Below are positions 44,618 through 54,252 of a stretch of 64,000 bases of DNA, piece by piece. A program made the position numbers and the translations under genes. Below the pieces are notes generated by a model. It made no database searches. It had not been told where the DNA came from and worked only from the letters and a program-made list of their open reading frames with translations. Every line of letters begins with the position of its first letter. Position 1 is the first letter of the stretch. The DNA is from Nemophila menziesii (lineage: Eukaryota > Streptophyta > Magnoliopsida > Boraginales > Hydrophyllaceae). The stretch lies in contig JARWIR010000005.1 in NCBI GenBank assembly GCA_029959085.1, positions 6,140,501-6,204,500 on the forward strand, in the 5' to 3' direction.

Positions 44618-45055
44618 ATCCTTAAAAAATAATTTTAAAAAAAGGCTTGAGGGCTTTGTCTATCCATTATTAAACGAAATCGCACATATAGGCGAGAGTT
44701 CTAAGTTTCTGAACAATTTTGACAAAAATAAATAAATTTTTGAACAAGATAGAAAAGTTGATTTCTTTAAATTAAAAGAGGATGATAAGAAGGTAAATTC
44801 CACCTAATATGAGTAATAGATTCTTTAGCATAATATTGAAACTTCATAGGGATCCGTAGAGTAATTATTTGACTAAGGATTTGGTAATGGTGACAAAAGT
44901 TTAGGTCTTACCTTGTCAGCCTTGGCTAATAAATACTCTATCTAGAGTTTAAAATGTGCATGAATCCTATATGATTCAACAGCGACATAGGATTCTTCAT
45001 ACTTTAACCAGTTAAGATAAGTTTTAAAGATACACTTGGAAATCCAAGAATGGAA
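44618..45055. other. Intergenic DNA
   Basis: No gene or element end recognised. Confidence 0.45.
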
Positions 45056-45304
45056 CTCCGTCCTAAAATTAATGTCCACGTTACTAAAAATAGTATCTTA
45101 AAATTATTGTCCACTTAAAATACCAAGACACTTTTTTCCACTTTTTTCCATTATTACCTTTATTAAAAAAGTAAAATTTATATTTCTAATGAATATTTAA
45201 AATATCAAAACACTTTATGAGGTATAAATTTGTAAATAGGGTATGTAATTATTAAGATTTTTAATTTGTGTGAAAAGTAAAATGGACATTATTTTTGGGA
45301 CATA
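45056..45304. mobile_element. Stowaway-like MITE (Tc1/mariner type), decayed
   Basis: The left end CTCCGTCCTAAAATTAATGTCC and right end GGACATTATTTTTGGGACATA pair as imperfect inverted repeats. The CTCCGTCC start is typical of plant Stowaway elements. About 250 bp, AT-rich, non-coding. Confidence 0.5.
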
Positions 45305-46513
45305 AAGAATAATAAAATTCTAGGTTTTGTGATTCAACCGGGTTATATTGGATTTTGTTAGAAGCGATTTTTCATATACTTGTATTATTACTAAACTTTT
45401 TCTAAGCTTTTCAAAATTTCATTCGATCTTCAATTCAAAATTCTCAATTTTTTGCTTGTTATTTTTCTACCAGGTCAACCTTCTTACATTTTTCATCTCT
45501 TACTCATATATAGACTACCATAAAAAAATAGACAATTGACCAATAAAATTTTGAAAATCAATTTTATAATTTGTAAAAATCTTGGGTTACATACTTCTAT
45601 TAAGAGAATACTGAAATATTATGCGTCAATTTTTTATATAGAGTATATATAAAAAAATCAGCCGTTCAACTTTTTAATTATATTGTTCAACTAGATTTTT
45701 CTCTTTCTTGCAAAACACAAGGAAATCGTCGATATTTACGACAACAAATCAATAACACGACCACCATTCTCGGTGGTAGATCAAAGTTTCATGTTTTACA
45801 ACAGTTCCACAATTTTGTGTTCGTAACTTTGATGGAGAAGATTCATGTTCGAAATTTCGTGGATCTCGAGTTCTAATAAGTTTTAAAAGTTGTTGGAGAA
45901 AGTCAAAGTTTAATAGTCGACATCGATATGTTATAGTACAACGAATTAAAAGTTCCGTGAATTTGCAAAAGAATACCTAATCGAAGAATGTGTATAGCCA
46001 TTGTGATATGAAGCATCTCGATACATTAATGTATGGTACTTTTTATCGTCCTTTTGATTTTAGTTCATTTATATTTTCGCTTAAATATTGTGTTTTTATG
46101 TTGGAATATATCATGTTGTTCAGTGAAGAAGAAAGATTTTGTTACTGATAGATTAATTGCGACTAATTTGTTTTACACTACTAATATGGACCTTATGTTT
46201 GAGCCTTCGTGGCTACTTTGGTAAGTCATTTTTCGAAGTATATCCTTGATATTCATAAGTTTACCACTCTTTGTTTAATAATAAGTTAATATGTTAATAA
46301 ATACAAATATTCATAGAACAAAGTGTAGAACGAAACTAAGAATTGAAAAGGACTATTTTACTTCTCTCTCAAATATTCTGATATAATATATCTATAGAGT
46401 AGAATTTTTGTTAGAGATAACCGGCACGACCGAAATATCTTTTTAACACCATTTTACATTCCATGTAATTGTTCTTTTCTCGTATTTTCCATGTAAGTTT
46501 CGTTATTTTCAAT
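45305..46513. other. Intergenic DNA
   Basis: Short open frames (45348-45539, 46033-46224) show no recognisable features. 45700-46030 is somewhat less AT-rich, without a gene call. Confidence 0.4.
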
Positions 46514-46772
46514 TTATTGTAATAGTGTAGTATTACTTTAATTGAATACTATCTTTTGTTTTACTTTTGTTATTCCATTTCTCTACTTTTAAAACCAGTG
46601 ATATTGTTATTTTCCAACATAACTCTTCGTCTTAACGCAAGATATTCCTTCTCAACGAAATCCATATAACTTTAACTCTCTCGCACTCCCTAAATAAGTG
46701 TATAACAGTATCATTACTTATATTACACCATGGATACGCGATAGAGACCTCCACTCCACGCTTAGCTAAATT
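46514..46772. repeat. Donor copy of a 259-bp segment also at 53585-53843
   Basis: The two copies look identical base for base. The zf-RVT reading frame continues without interruption past 46772 here but is cut at the matching point in the other copy, so this is the source and 53585-53843 the copy. Confidence 0.92.
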
Positions 46773-46880
46773 GTCTCTAGTCGTCAACCAATTGTAAATT
46801 GCTCGCCAAATCAATACCACGTTGTTTTGCGGACAACGCAGTTTCCAAACCCTATCCCACTCCACATCCTCGTTATCCAA
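46632..46880 (-). pseudogene. LINE zf-RVT domain fragment
   Basis: 82 codons covering the zinc-binding region between RT and RNase H of plant LINE ORF2: WDRVWKLRCPQNNVVLIWRA, DNLAKRGV, YPWCNISNDTVIHLFREC, VKVIW. It lacks an ATG, RT and RNase H, and no poly-A tail can be placed. Confidence 0.72.
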
Positions 46881-47541
46881 ACTCGATTTGTCGCCCCAAG
46901 TAACCTGTTTAATTGAGTATCTACCATGTGTTTTATTTTACCAAGCTAGGTAATCACGTTCGTTACACAACGTTTTCTCGCTCATAATTCATGACCTTCC
47001 TCAATTTTATAGTTGTGCTAAAATAGTTAATAAATCATGAATGATGAATTTATATGTAGCCTTATATCTTGAAATGTATTGAAAATAATTCTGAGTTTTA
47101 CTTAAAAACAATTCAAATAATTTGATCGAGTCTATATGAAAAACTTAGCTATGTAATTGACTATAAAAAATGTTACAAAGTCAATGGCAACATCAATATA
47201 ATATGTTTATATTTCAAATAATTTGGACACTATTAGAAATAAATGTAAATGCTCAACCATAAAAACATTTTGTGCATTTTAACAAAGATTGAGCAACAAA
47301 ATTATAATTTTTGACTTTAAGGAAAAAACTAGCTAAAGTTATAACTTTCATATTATTTTACAACTTTATGGTTTCGAGAAGTATGAGTAAATTTTTATAT
47401 TGACATACTAGTAATATCTTGTCTCGATATTAATAGTCTGAGCAACATTGATGGAGTACTTGAATATGAATCCTATGCATGGAATAACGGAAAGACAATA
47501 GACATGCACACATGGGCATTGTGAGGAATCCTAAGAAGAAG
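46881..47541. other. AT-rich intergenic DNA left of the second LINE
   Basis: No gene recognised; ends at the LINE target duplication. Confidence 0.45.
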
Positions 47542-47605
47542 ATTCAGATTTTTTTTTTTTTTTTTTTTTGGGCGCGTAATACATTTAAACGAAATACCAA
47601 TCCTA

Positions 47606-50600
47606 TTATCCGATTCCTAATCGAGAAAATTGAGAAAAGAGTAGCTCAGAGTTATTTCCTCCCTCTAGTTGTGCCCTGTGTCTGGCTTTCTTAGCTAAGT
47701 TGTCTGCACGACCGTTGAACTGCCTTGGGATGTGCTTAAAAAAGACCGGGGCTACCAACGCTGCCAGTCTGTTAATCTGCCGAATCCACGGTCGAAGCCT
47801 CCAATTAGCAGCCGACACCTGCTGAATACCCCGAACCAAGTCGAGGTTATCCGAGAAGACCGTAATCCCCTCGATTCTGTCCCTAATTGCATGCTTCAGC
47901 GCTATAACCACCGCTTGAGCCTCCCCCTCTATACTCGTATTACACATAGCGGTCTCGGAATGATCTGTTCTGTTACCCGTATCTTTAACTATCTGGACCA
48001 CGCCAATTCCAGTCGGTAGGTGAGGTTGCTCGAACGATGTATCGCACGTATAAGCTATTTTCGTATGGAAACTTAAATCATTTGCTGCTCTATTTCCTGT
48101 GTCTGTTGAAATATTTGTCGGACTTTGGCTTGCCGTCCAATCTCCGCCAAACCTTTCATCCATATGTTTGTTGACTGATCTGATGACGTCATCTGTGTCA
48201 ATAATATGATTGTGATGCCGACTTTTCATTTTGGACTTCCATAAGTTCCAGATTATTAACAGCACATAAGATATAACCACTTCTCGTCTCCATCCCCCTT
48301 GTACAAATGTATCTATAATCGTTAATATCCATTCTCCCAGATGCTCCACCGTTTGACCTATGCTTATCTGTAATGCGGATCCTGCCCAGACAAGCTTAGC
48401 TATATTACAAGTGAGCAGTAAATGTTCCACCGTTTCTTGTTCCACCTTACACCACAGGCATTCCCCATCCACTTCACAATGACGCTGGATCAAATTCTTC
48501 CCTGTTGGTATAGCATTGGTACAAGCCTTCCAAGCAAAAATCCTAACCTTCGTAGGTAAATTTGAGCGCCACACCGTGGTCCATAACCTGCTTTCATTCT
48601 GAACTGTATTGGAATGTCCAGGTGCCTCCCTAATCTCTGCCTCCGTAATCACCTTATAACCTGACTTTGTGGCATAATCTCCGCTCGTTGTATAAGGCCA
48701 TATCAATTTGTCCGACAGGTCTCCTCCTCCAGCCTTTTCCCTTAATATAATCGGTATGACCGGCTCTGGAAACAGTTCATCTAGCACCTCCATGTCCCAT
48801 TCCGCCGAACCTTCTTGCAAAAGGCCCTTTACCTTAAATATCGCACACTGCTCTGGCTTTTCCAATTTCCATGTTGTGTCTAACCATTTATCTGTCCAAA
48901 TATTAGTATTCTCTCCATTGCCTATTTGATATTTACCATATTTTTTTAACAAGTCGCGTCCCTCTATCAGACTGGCCCATGACCATGTTCGAGATTGTCT
49001 TAATTTAACATCGAGAAAGTTACATTTAGGAAAGTAAATACCTTTAAGTAGTTTGGCGGCTAGAGTGTCCGGATTATTCAAAATTCGCCATGCCTGTGCT
49101 GCCAGTAATGCTGTATTCATTTTCTTAAAATCTTTGAACCCCATTCCACCTATCAATTTGCTTACCGTTAATTTCTCCCATGCTAACCAGTGAATTCGAG
49201 ATTTTTCTCCAGAGTTCCACCAGAAATTCGAGATTGCCGATATTAGCTTATTACAAAAGGTTATAGGAAAAGAAAAAATTGACATTGCATATATCGGTAT
49301 AGCTTGTAAAATGGCTTTAATAAGTACTTCTTTTCCACCATCTGATAATAGTTGTGCCTTCCATCCTTCAGTATGTTTGAACACTTTTTCTGCGATCCAC
49401 TGAAGTGATTGTATCTTTGATCGTTTGTGACAGAGTGGTATTCCTAAATACTTCCCCAGATCGTCCTTCTCCTGTATTCCGATGTCTGAAGATACCTGTG
49501 ACCTGCATTCTGCCGGGGTATCTCTACTAAAACAGACTGAGGATTTCATAAAGTTAATTCGCTGCCCTGACCCTGCACAATATTTAGATACACATTCTCG
49601 AAAAGATTGAATTTCAAGATCATCTATTGTTAAGAAAAATAGTGAGTCATCCGCAAATAGCAAATGGGTTATCGTCGGACAATTTCTAGTTATCTGTATT
49701 CCTTTCATCATACCTTGTTCAACTTTCTGGTCAATAAGACTGATTAGGGCCTCCGACATAAGGGAGAATAGGAAAGGGGAAAGCGGGTCCCCTTGCCTAA
49801 GACCCCTTTCAGACTTGAATTTACGAAGTCGTTCTCCATTGAAATTAAGCTGGAAGGTGACAGAAGATATACAATTTGCAATCCACCCTATCCATTTATC
49901 GCAAAAACCTAATTTCCGTAGTACTAAAATAAGAAAATCCCAACGTACCTGATCGTATGCCTTTGCCATATCTAATTTCACCGCGGCCATAGGTTTAGAA
50001 TTCTTTCTTTTACGTTTCATAAAAAAGGATACTTCTTGGGCTATCAAGATGTTGTCCTGTATAGCTCTATTTTTAATGAACGCTGATTGAGTCGGAGATA
50101 CAATAATGTCCATGACGCCCTGTAGTCTATTAGCCAGTATCTTTGCTATTATTTTGTATCCAAAGTTTACACATGATATTGGTCGGTAATCCCCAATACC
50201 TTCCTGGGTCTCCCCCTTAGGTATAAGGGTTACCAATGTCTCATTTAATTTTTCGAGAGATATATTATTCAAGAAGAAATCCTGAACCATTAGATGGACA
50301 TCGGTTTGTATTATATGCCAGTATTCTTGGTAAAACTTACCATTCAATCCATCCGGCCCTGGTGCCTTTGAGGGTGACATATCAAAAACTGCTTTTTTAA
50401 CTTCGTCCAGAGTTGGTATCGTTGTCAGCTTCTCGTTCATCTCGTCTGTGACCTTACACCGTATAGATTCCGTCGCTTCTTCCATATCTTCTATGTTTGT
50501 TTCCTTAAATAAGTTTTCGTAGTAGTTCTGAAAGCTATTTCTAACTTCCGAGACTTCCTCCATCCAGTTCCCCTCCTCATTCTTTATCCTTAGTATTCTA

Positions 50601-51715
50601 TTCAGGTGACGCCGTTTAATTGTTGCCAAGTAAAAGAATTTCGTATTTTTATCCCCATATTTTATCCAACTTTGTCTTGCACGATCATACCAATACTTCT
50701 CCTCGGCTATATACGTTTGCTTCAATAACTCCTTGATATAAACCTGCTCCTCAAGTATCTCTTTTGTTATATCTTTTTGCTCTAAGTCGACCATTCTCTT
50801 TGTTAATTCCTTTATTCTTAATGCATTATTTCGAAACGTTCTCTTACTCCACCCTGTTAGCGCTGTAACTGTGTGATCTCTCTTTTCCACGAATACCGGT
50901 AACGATTCCACCACACCTGTATCTCCCCACGCTGTTTTAATTACGTTTTCGCACTCCGGATGTTCTGTCCACATTGTTTCGAACTTAAACCATTGTAAAA
51001 CTCTATTTTGCGTTTTCTCTTGTTGTAAAATTAGCGGACAATGATCTGATCCTATAGCTGGGGGTATATATACCTGTGCATTGCTGTACCTCTGCAACCA
51101 ATCACATGACGCAAATGCCCGATCAAGTTTTACCTTGACTGGCTTATCAATTCTACGGTTAGACCATGTAAAATAACAACCTCGAGATTGGATTTCATTT
51201 AAATTATTATTCGAGATAAACTTATTGAATTCATATATTCGTTTATTATTAGGGGGTGTATTACTTAGTTTTTCACATCTCTTAAGTATATCGTTAAAAT
51301 CACCTATCAATATCCACGGTTTGTTAACATTTTGGTTCCATAAAGTTATTTCTTCCCATACTTTTATCCTATTTTCTAAGTTATTCGGAGCATGGACACA
51401 TACAATATAATAGGGAAAATGCGGTTCATTAATATATAATATTACAAAATAGTGGTTAGACCTAATAACTTCGAGCTTAACATCCGCGTGCCAGAGTACC
51501 AAAATACCACCCGAATGATAAGCGTTCCCTATCGGGTCCTGAACAAAATGATTAGCATATCTAAAATTACGTAAAAACTCAGGGGCATCTATCGCACGTA
51601 GCATTGTTTCAAAAAAACAAGCAACCCCTGGTTTAAACCTATTTAATACGGACCTAATACTAGAAACTGTCAAGGGAGCCCGTATCCCCTGACAGTTCCA
51701 GACACAAGTCGTCAT
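47606..51715 (-). CDS. LINE ORF2: endonuclease, reverse transcriptase, RNase H
   Basis: 1369 aa from the ATG at 51715. Residues 1-230 are an APE-type endonuclease (WNCQG, GDFNDIL, SDHCP at about 223-227). Residues about 435-760 are reverse transcriptase: APGPDGLNG, KLDMAKAYDQVRWDFL, GLRQGDPLSPFLF and catalytic FADD at 687-690. A zf-RVT motif lies at about 1043-1105 (CLWC, VEHLLLTC). Residues about 1220-1360 are an RVT_3 RNase H with Asp 1225 (TCDTSF), then EGEAQA, FSDNLDL and GRADNLAKKAR, so the catalytic acids are all present. The frame is uninterrupted. The start overlaps the ORF1 stop as ATGA. Confidence 0.93.
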   Translation of the reverse strand: MTTCVWNCQGIRAPLTVSSIRSVLNRFKPGVACFFETMLRAIDAPEFLRNFRYANHFVQDPIGNAYHSGGILVLWHADVKLEVIRSNHYFVILYINEPHFPYYIVCVHAPNNLENRIKVWEEITLWNQNVNKPWILIGDFNDILKRCEKLSNTPPNNKRIYEFNKFISNNNLNEIQSRGCYFTWSNRRIDKPVKVKLDRAFASCDWLQRYSNAQVYIPPAIGSDHCPLILQQEKTQNRVLQWFKFETMWTEHPECENVIKTAWGDTGVVESLPVFVEKRDHTVTALTGWSKRTFRNNALRIKELTKRMVDLEQKDITKEILEEQVYIKELLKQTYIAEEKYWYDRARQSWIKYGDKNTKFFYLATIKRRHLNRILRIKNEEGNWMEEVSEVRNSFQNYYENLFKETNIEDMEEATESIRCKVTDEMNEKLTTIPTLDEVKKAVFDMSPSKAPGPDGLNGKFYQEYWHIIQTDVHLMVQDFFLNNISLEKLNETLVTLIPKGETQEGIGDYRPISCVNFGYKIIAKILANRLQGVMDIIVSPTQSAFIKNRAIQDNILIAQEVSFFMKRKRKNSKPMAAVKLDMAKAYDQVRWDFLILVLRKLGFCDKWIGWIANCISSVTFQLNFNGERLRKFKSERGLRQGDPLSPFLFSLMSEALISLIDQKVEQGMMKGIQITRNCPTITHLLFADDSLFFLTIDDLEIQSFRECVSKYCAGSGQRINFMKSSVCFSRDTPAECRSQVSSDIGIQEKDDLGKYLGIPLCHKRSKIQSLQWIAEKVFKHTEGWKAQLLSDGGKEVLIKAILQAIPIYAMSIFSFPITFCNKLISAISNFWWNSGEKSRIHWLAWEKLTVSKLIGGMGFKDFKKMNTALLAAQAWRILNNPDTLAAKLLKGIYFPKCNFLDVKLRQSRTWSWASLIEGRDLLKKYGKYQIGNGENTNIWTDKWLDTTWKLEKPEQCAIFKVKGLLQEGSAEWDMEVLDELFPEPVIPIILREKAGGGDLSDKLIWPYTTSGDYATKSGYKVITEAEIREAPGHSNTVQNESRLWTTVWRSNLPTKVRIFAWKACTNAIPTGKNLIQRHCEVDGECLWCKVEQETVEHLLLTCNIAKLVWAGSALQISIGQTVEHLGEWILTIIDTFVQGGWRREVVISYVLLIIWNLWKSKMKSRHHNHIIDTDDVIRSVNKHMDERFGGDWTASQSPTNISTDTGNRAANDLSFHTKIAYTCDTSFEQPHLPTGIGVVQIVKDTGNRTDHSETAMCNTSIEGEAQAVVIALKHAIRDRIEGITVFSDNLDLVRGIQQVSAANWRLRPWIRQINRLAALVAPVFFKHIPRQFNGRADNLAKKARHRAQLEGGNNSELLFSQFSRLGIG

Positions 51716-52881
51716 TCAAAGTTCTCGGACGTCTTGGGGACAGTCCGGATATCCCATAAAACCTTAAAATTGACAAAACCATATGTCAAACTATTCTTAT
51801 GTAATTTACTTAAATTTCTTATATTCCAATTTCCAATTTTTTTATTAACTCTAACCCACCCCATATAATTGTTTTTAATTTGAAAGTTAACATGAGCAGG
51901 CCCACACTTACCTTTCCCTTTGTGAGCCCAAATTCCCACGGTTGACCAAGCCCATAACAAGATCTGTTTCTTCTTCTCTTTGACGCCGCCCTTCCCCTGT
52001 TTTTTAGCCGCCTTACCCAGCACTTTCCTTTGTACCATTTCCTTCCTCGGAACCACCCACCCATCCTCACCACCCGACTCCATACATTCAAGCTTCATAC
52101 AATACCTCTGTGTTCTCCCTTGATTCATGAAAGTTTGTACAATCTCATACCTGTTCCACATCTGTAAGCCACCCCATTTCAATGTTGCCGCCAAAATTCC
52201 CCAAAATCTCGGCGACATACTTGTAAGTTTTCTAATTCGAATCTGTTGACAACAAAGGCCATCGAACTGTTCCCCTTCATCAAAGGCTGCATCAACCCTC
52301 ACTGCAACACCAGTGAATGGCCGGTCCTCACTCACCCCCTCAAACCTTGCCTTTGTCCTATTTTGTTCGTCCCATTTACTTTCCAGAAATTGCACTACAA
52401 ATTTGTTATTCTCACCTTCTCTACATGTAAAGTCTCTGTTCCTATTGTTCCTCTTCCACCTTATATGCGTAGCCTTTGAAAATCTTTGTTTTATATTCGC
52501 TGTGCTAACCTCTGTATCTGTATCTGTTGTCGTTGAAACCATCTTCCGATAGGTCCCCAGCTTCTCCACAGTAGTAAGAAACTTTATCGAGATAGATTTT
52601 CCCCTGTTCGAACGTAACCCACTATCCTTCCTGTCCTTGTCGCTGATCCTGCCGTTCTCCTCTCCATCCCATTTAAACCCGACCATCGAGATATCTGCTG
52701 TATAGCCGTCTTCAATTGTTGCCATGTTTCCTGTAAATTCTTCCATGTGTTTAATAAACCTTTTTATATCATGTTCATAATTCCTATTTGCATAGCCGAA
52801 CTTCTTTCTGGTTTGCGACTGTGTCCTTCGCTCCACCTCTTGTCTAGGTGCTTGATAATATCCATCAGATGATTCATTCAT
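51712..52881 (-). CDS. LINE ORF1, unrecognised RNA-binding candidate
   Basis: A 389-aa basic protein from the ATG at 52881, in the position of LINE ORF1. It lacks both the DUF4283 domain and a CCHC knuckle, unlike the ORF1 at 35992-37668. I cannot identify an RRM with confidence. Notable segments are a Lys/Arg-rich stretch (RRKVLGKAAKKQGKGGVKEKKK-like, near residue 290) and an aromatic-rich C-terminus (WAWSTVGIWAHKGKGKCG). Its TGA stop overlaps the ORF2 ATG (ATGA at 51715-51712). It may be a divergent ORF1 or one changed by an ancient frameshift; the frame is open throughout. Confidence 0.7.
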   Translation of the reverse strand: MNESSDGYYQAPRQEVERRTQSQTRKKFGYANRNYEHDIKRFIKHMEEFTGNMATIEDGYTADISMVGFKWDGEENGRISDKDRKDSGLRSNRGKSISIKFLTTVEKLGTYRKMVSTTTDTDTEVSTANIKQRFSKATHIRWKRNNRNRDFTCREGENNKFVVQFLESKWDEQNRTKARFEGVSEDRPFTGVAVRVDAAFDEGEQFDGLCCQQIRIRKLTSMSPRFWGILAATLKWGGLQMWNRYEIVQTFMNQGRTQRYCMKLECMESGGEDGWVVPRKEMVQRKVLGKAAKKQGKGGVKEKKKQILLWAWSTVGIWAHKGKGKCGPAHVNFQIKNNYMGWVRVNKKIGNWNIRNLSKLHKNSLTYGFVNFKVLWDIRTVPKTSENFE

Positions 52882-53180
52882 GATAGGGCGTCTGCTATGA
52901 TTATTGTTAATTGAGGATTGAATTTCGATTGAATGTTAATTGACGAAGATGAAGTTTACGGTGGAAAGGATAAGCTTCGAGAGTTTCTCATTCAGATTAA
53001 GAATAAGAATAAATACTTTTATCGGTCGTGCTCGTGCTCGTGCAAATATAAGTAGTAGCTCAAATGTATAATACCTTTATATTTTAATTTTATGTTTAAA
53101 GTATTTGTATTAGGAATAGAGCCATAAATTTAATATGGAGCCAAGAAAGTTTTTTCAGATTTTTTCTAACTTATTTGTAT

Positions 53181-54252
53181 TATAAATTCATATATTTTGC
53201 AAAAATTGTAATAAAATGCTTAAATTATGAAACATTTATAGTATAAATCTCTATATTATATAAAAATTGTATACGTTCTAATGTTAATTTTTTAAATTAA
53301 AATTATGCTATAAGTTTTTATATTAATCTTTAATAAAATAAATTTTAAAAATTAAAGAAATTAAAAAAAGTCAAAGAATTTATTTAATAAGAAGGTCAGA
53401 AACTTATACTAATAGTTAAGTATTGTTTTAAGACAAAAGTGTTTTTTTCCCCTCTTTTTCTAAGACCTCTCTGGACGTATGCTATTCTTTGTATTTCGGT
53501 GTCGTTTGATTTTTTAACTGACAAGTACTAAGTGTTGAATAGACAGTTGAATCTATTAAGAGTTAGTGTATGAATGAATCAGACTTATTGTAATAGTGTA
53601 GTATTACTTTAATTGAATACTATCTTTTGTTTTACTTTTGTTATTCCATTTCTCTACTTTTAAAACCAGTGATATTGTTATTTTCCAACATAACTCTTCG
53701 TCTTAACGCAAGATATTCCTTCTCAACGAAATCCATATAACTTTAACTCTCTCGCACTCCCTAAATAAGTGTATAACAGTATCATTACTTATATTACACC
53801 ATGGATACGCGATAGAGACCTCCACTCCACGCTTAGCTAAATTCATATAAATTCATATATTTTGCAAAAATTGTAATAAAATGCTTAAATTATGAAACAT
53901 TTATAGTATAAATCTCTATATTATATAAAAATTGTATACGTTCTAATGTTAATTTTTTAAATTAAAATTATGCTATAAGTTTTTATATTAATCTTTAATA
54001 AAATAAATTTTAAAAATTAAAGAAATTAAAAAAAGTCAAAGAATTTATTTAATAAGAAGGTCAGAAACTTATACTAATAGTTAAGTATTGTTTTAAGACA
54101 AAAGTGTTTTTTTCCCCTCTTTTTCTAAGACCTCTCTGGACGTATGCTATTCTTTGTATTTCGGTGTCGTTTGATTTTTTAACTGACAAGTACTAAGTGT
54201 TGAATAGACAGTTGAATCTATTAAGAGTTAGTGTATGAATGAATCAGACTTA
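53181..54252. repeat. 407-bp direct duplication with 259-bp templated insert
   Basis: 53181-53587 and 53846-54252 look identical, at an offset of 665 bp. Between them, 53585-53843 equals 46514-46772 at an offset of 7071 bp. The first joint shares TTA, and the second joint carries a TAAATT microhomology plus two extra bases. The first joint is the TTA between arms X and Y of the Harbinger element at 53498-56580. Confidence 0.93.

Larger units (their letters stand above)
47551..52989 (-). mobile_element. Second full-length LINE with both ORFs open
   Basis: Read on the minus strand: 5' UTR about 108 bp (52989-52882), ORF1 52881-51712, ORF2 51715-47606, short 3' UTR, poly-A at about 47571-47551. 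Target duplication ATTCAGATT at 47542-47550 and 52990-52998 (9 bp). It belongs to a different lineage from the LINE at 31679-37927: ORF1 is unrelated and ORF2 only broadly similar. The fragments at 43270 and 57100 resemble this lineage. Confidence 0.88.
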
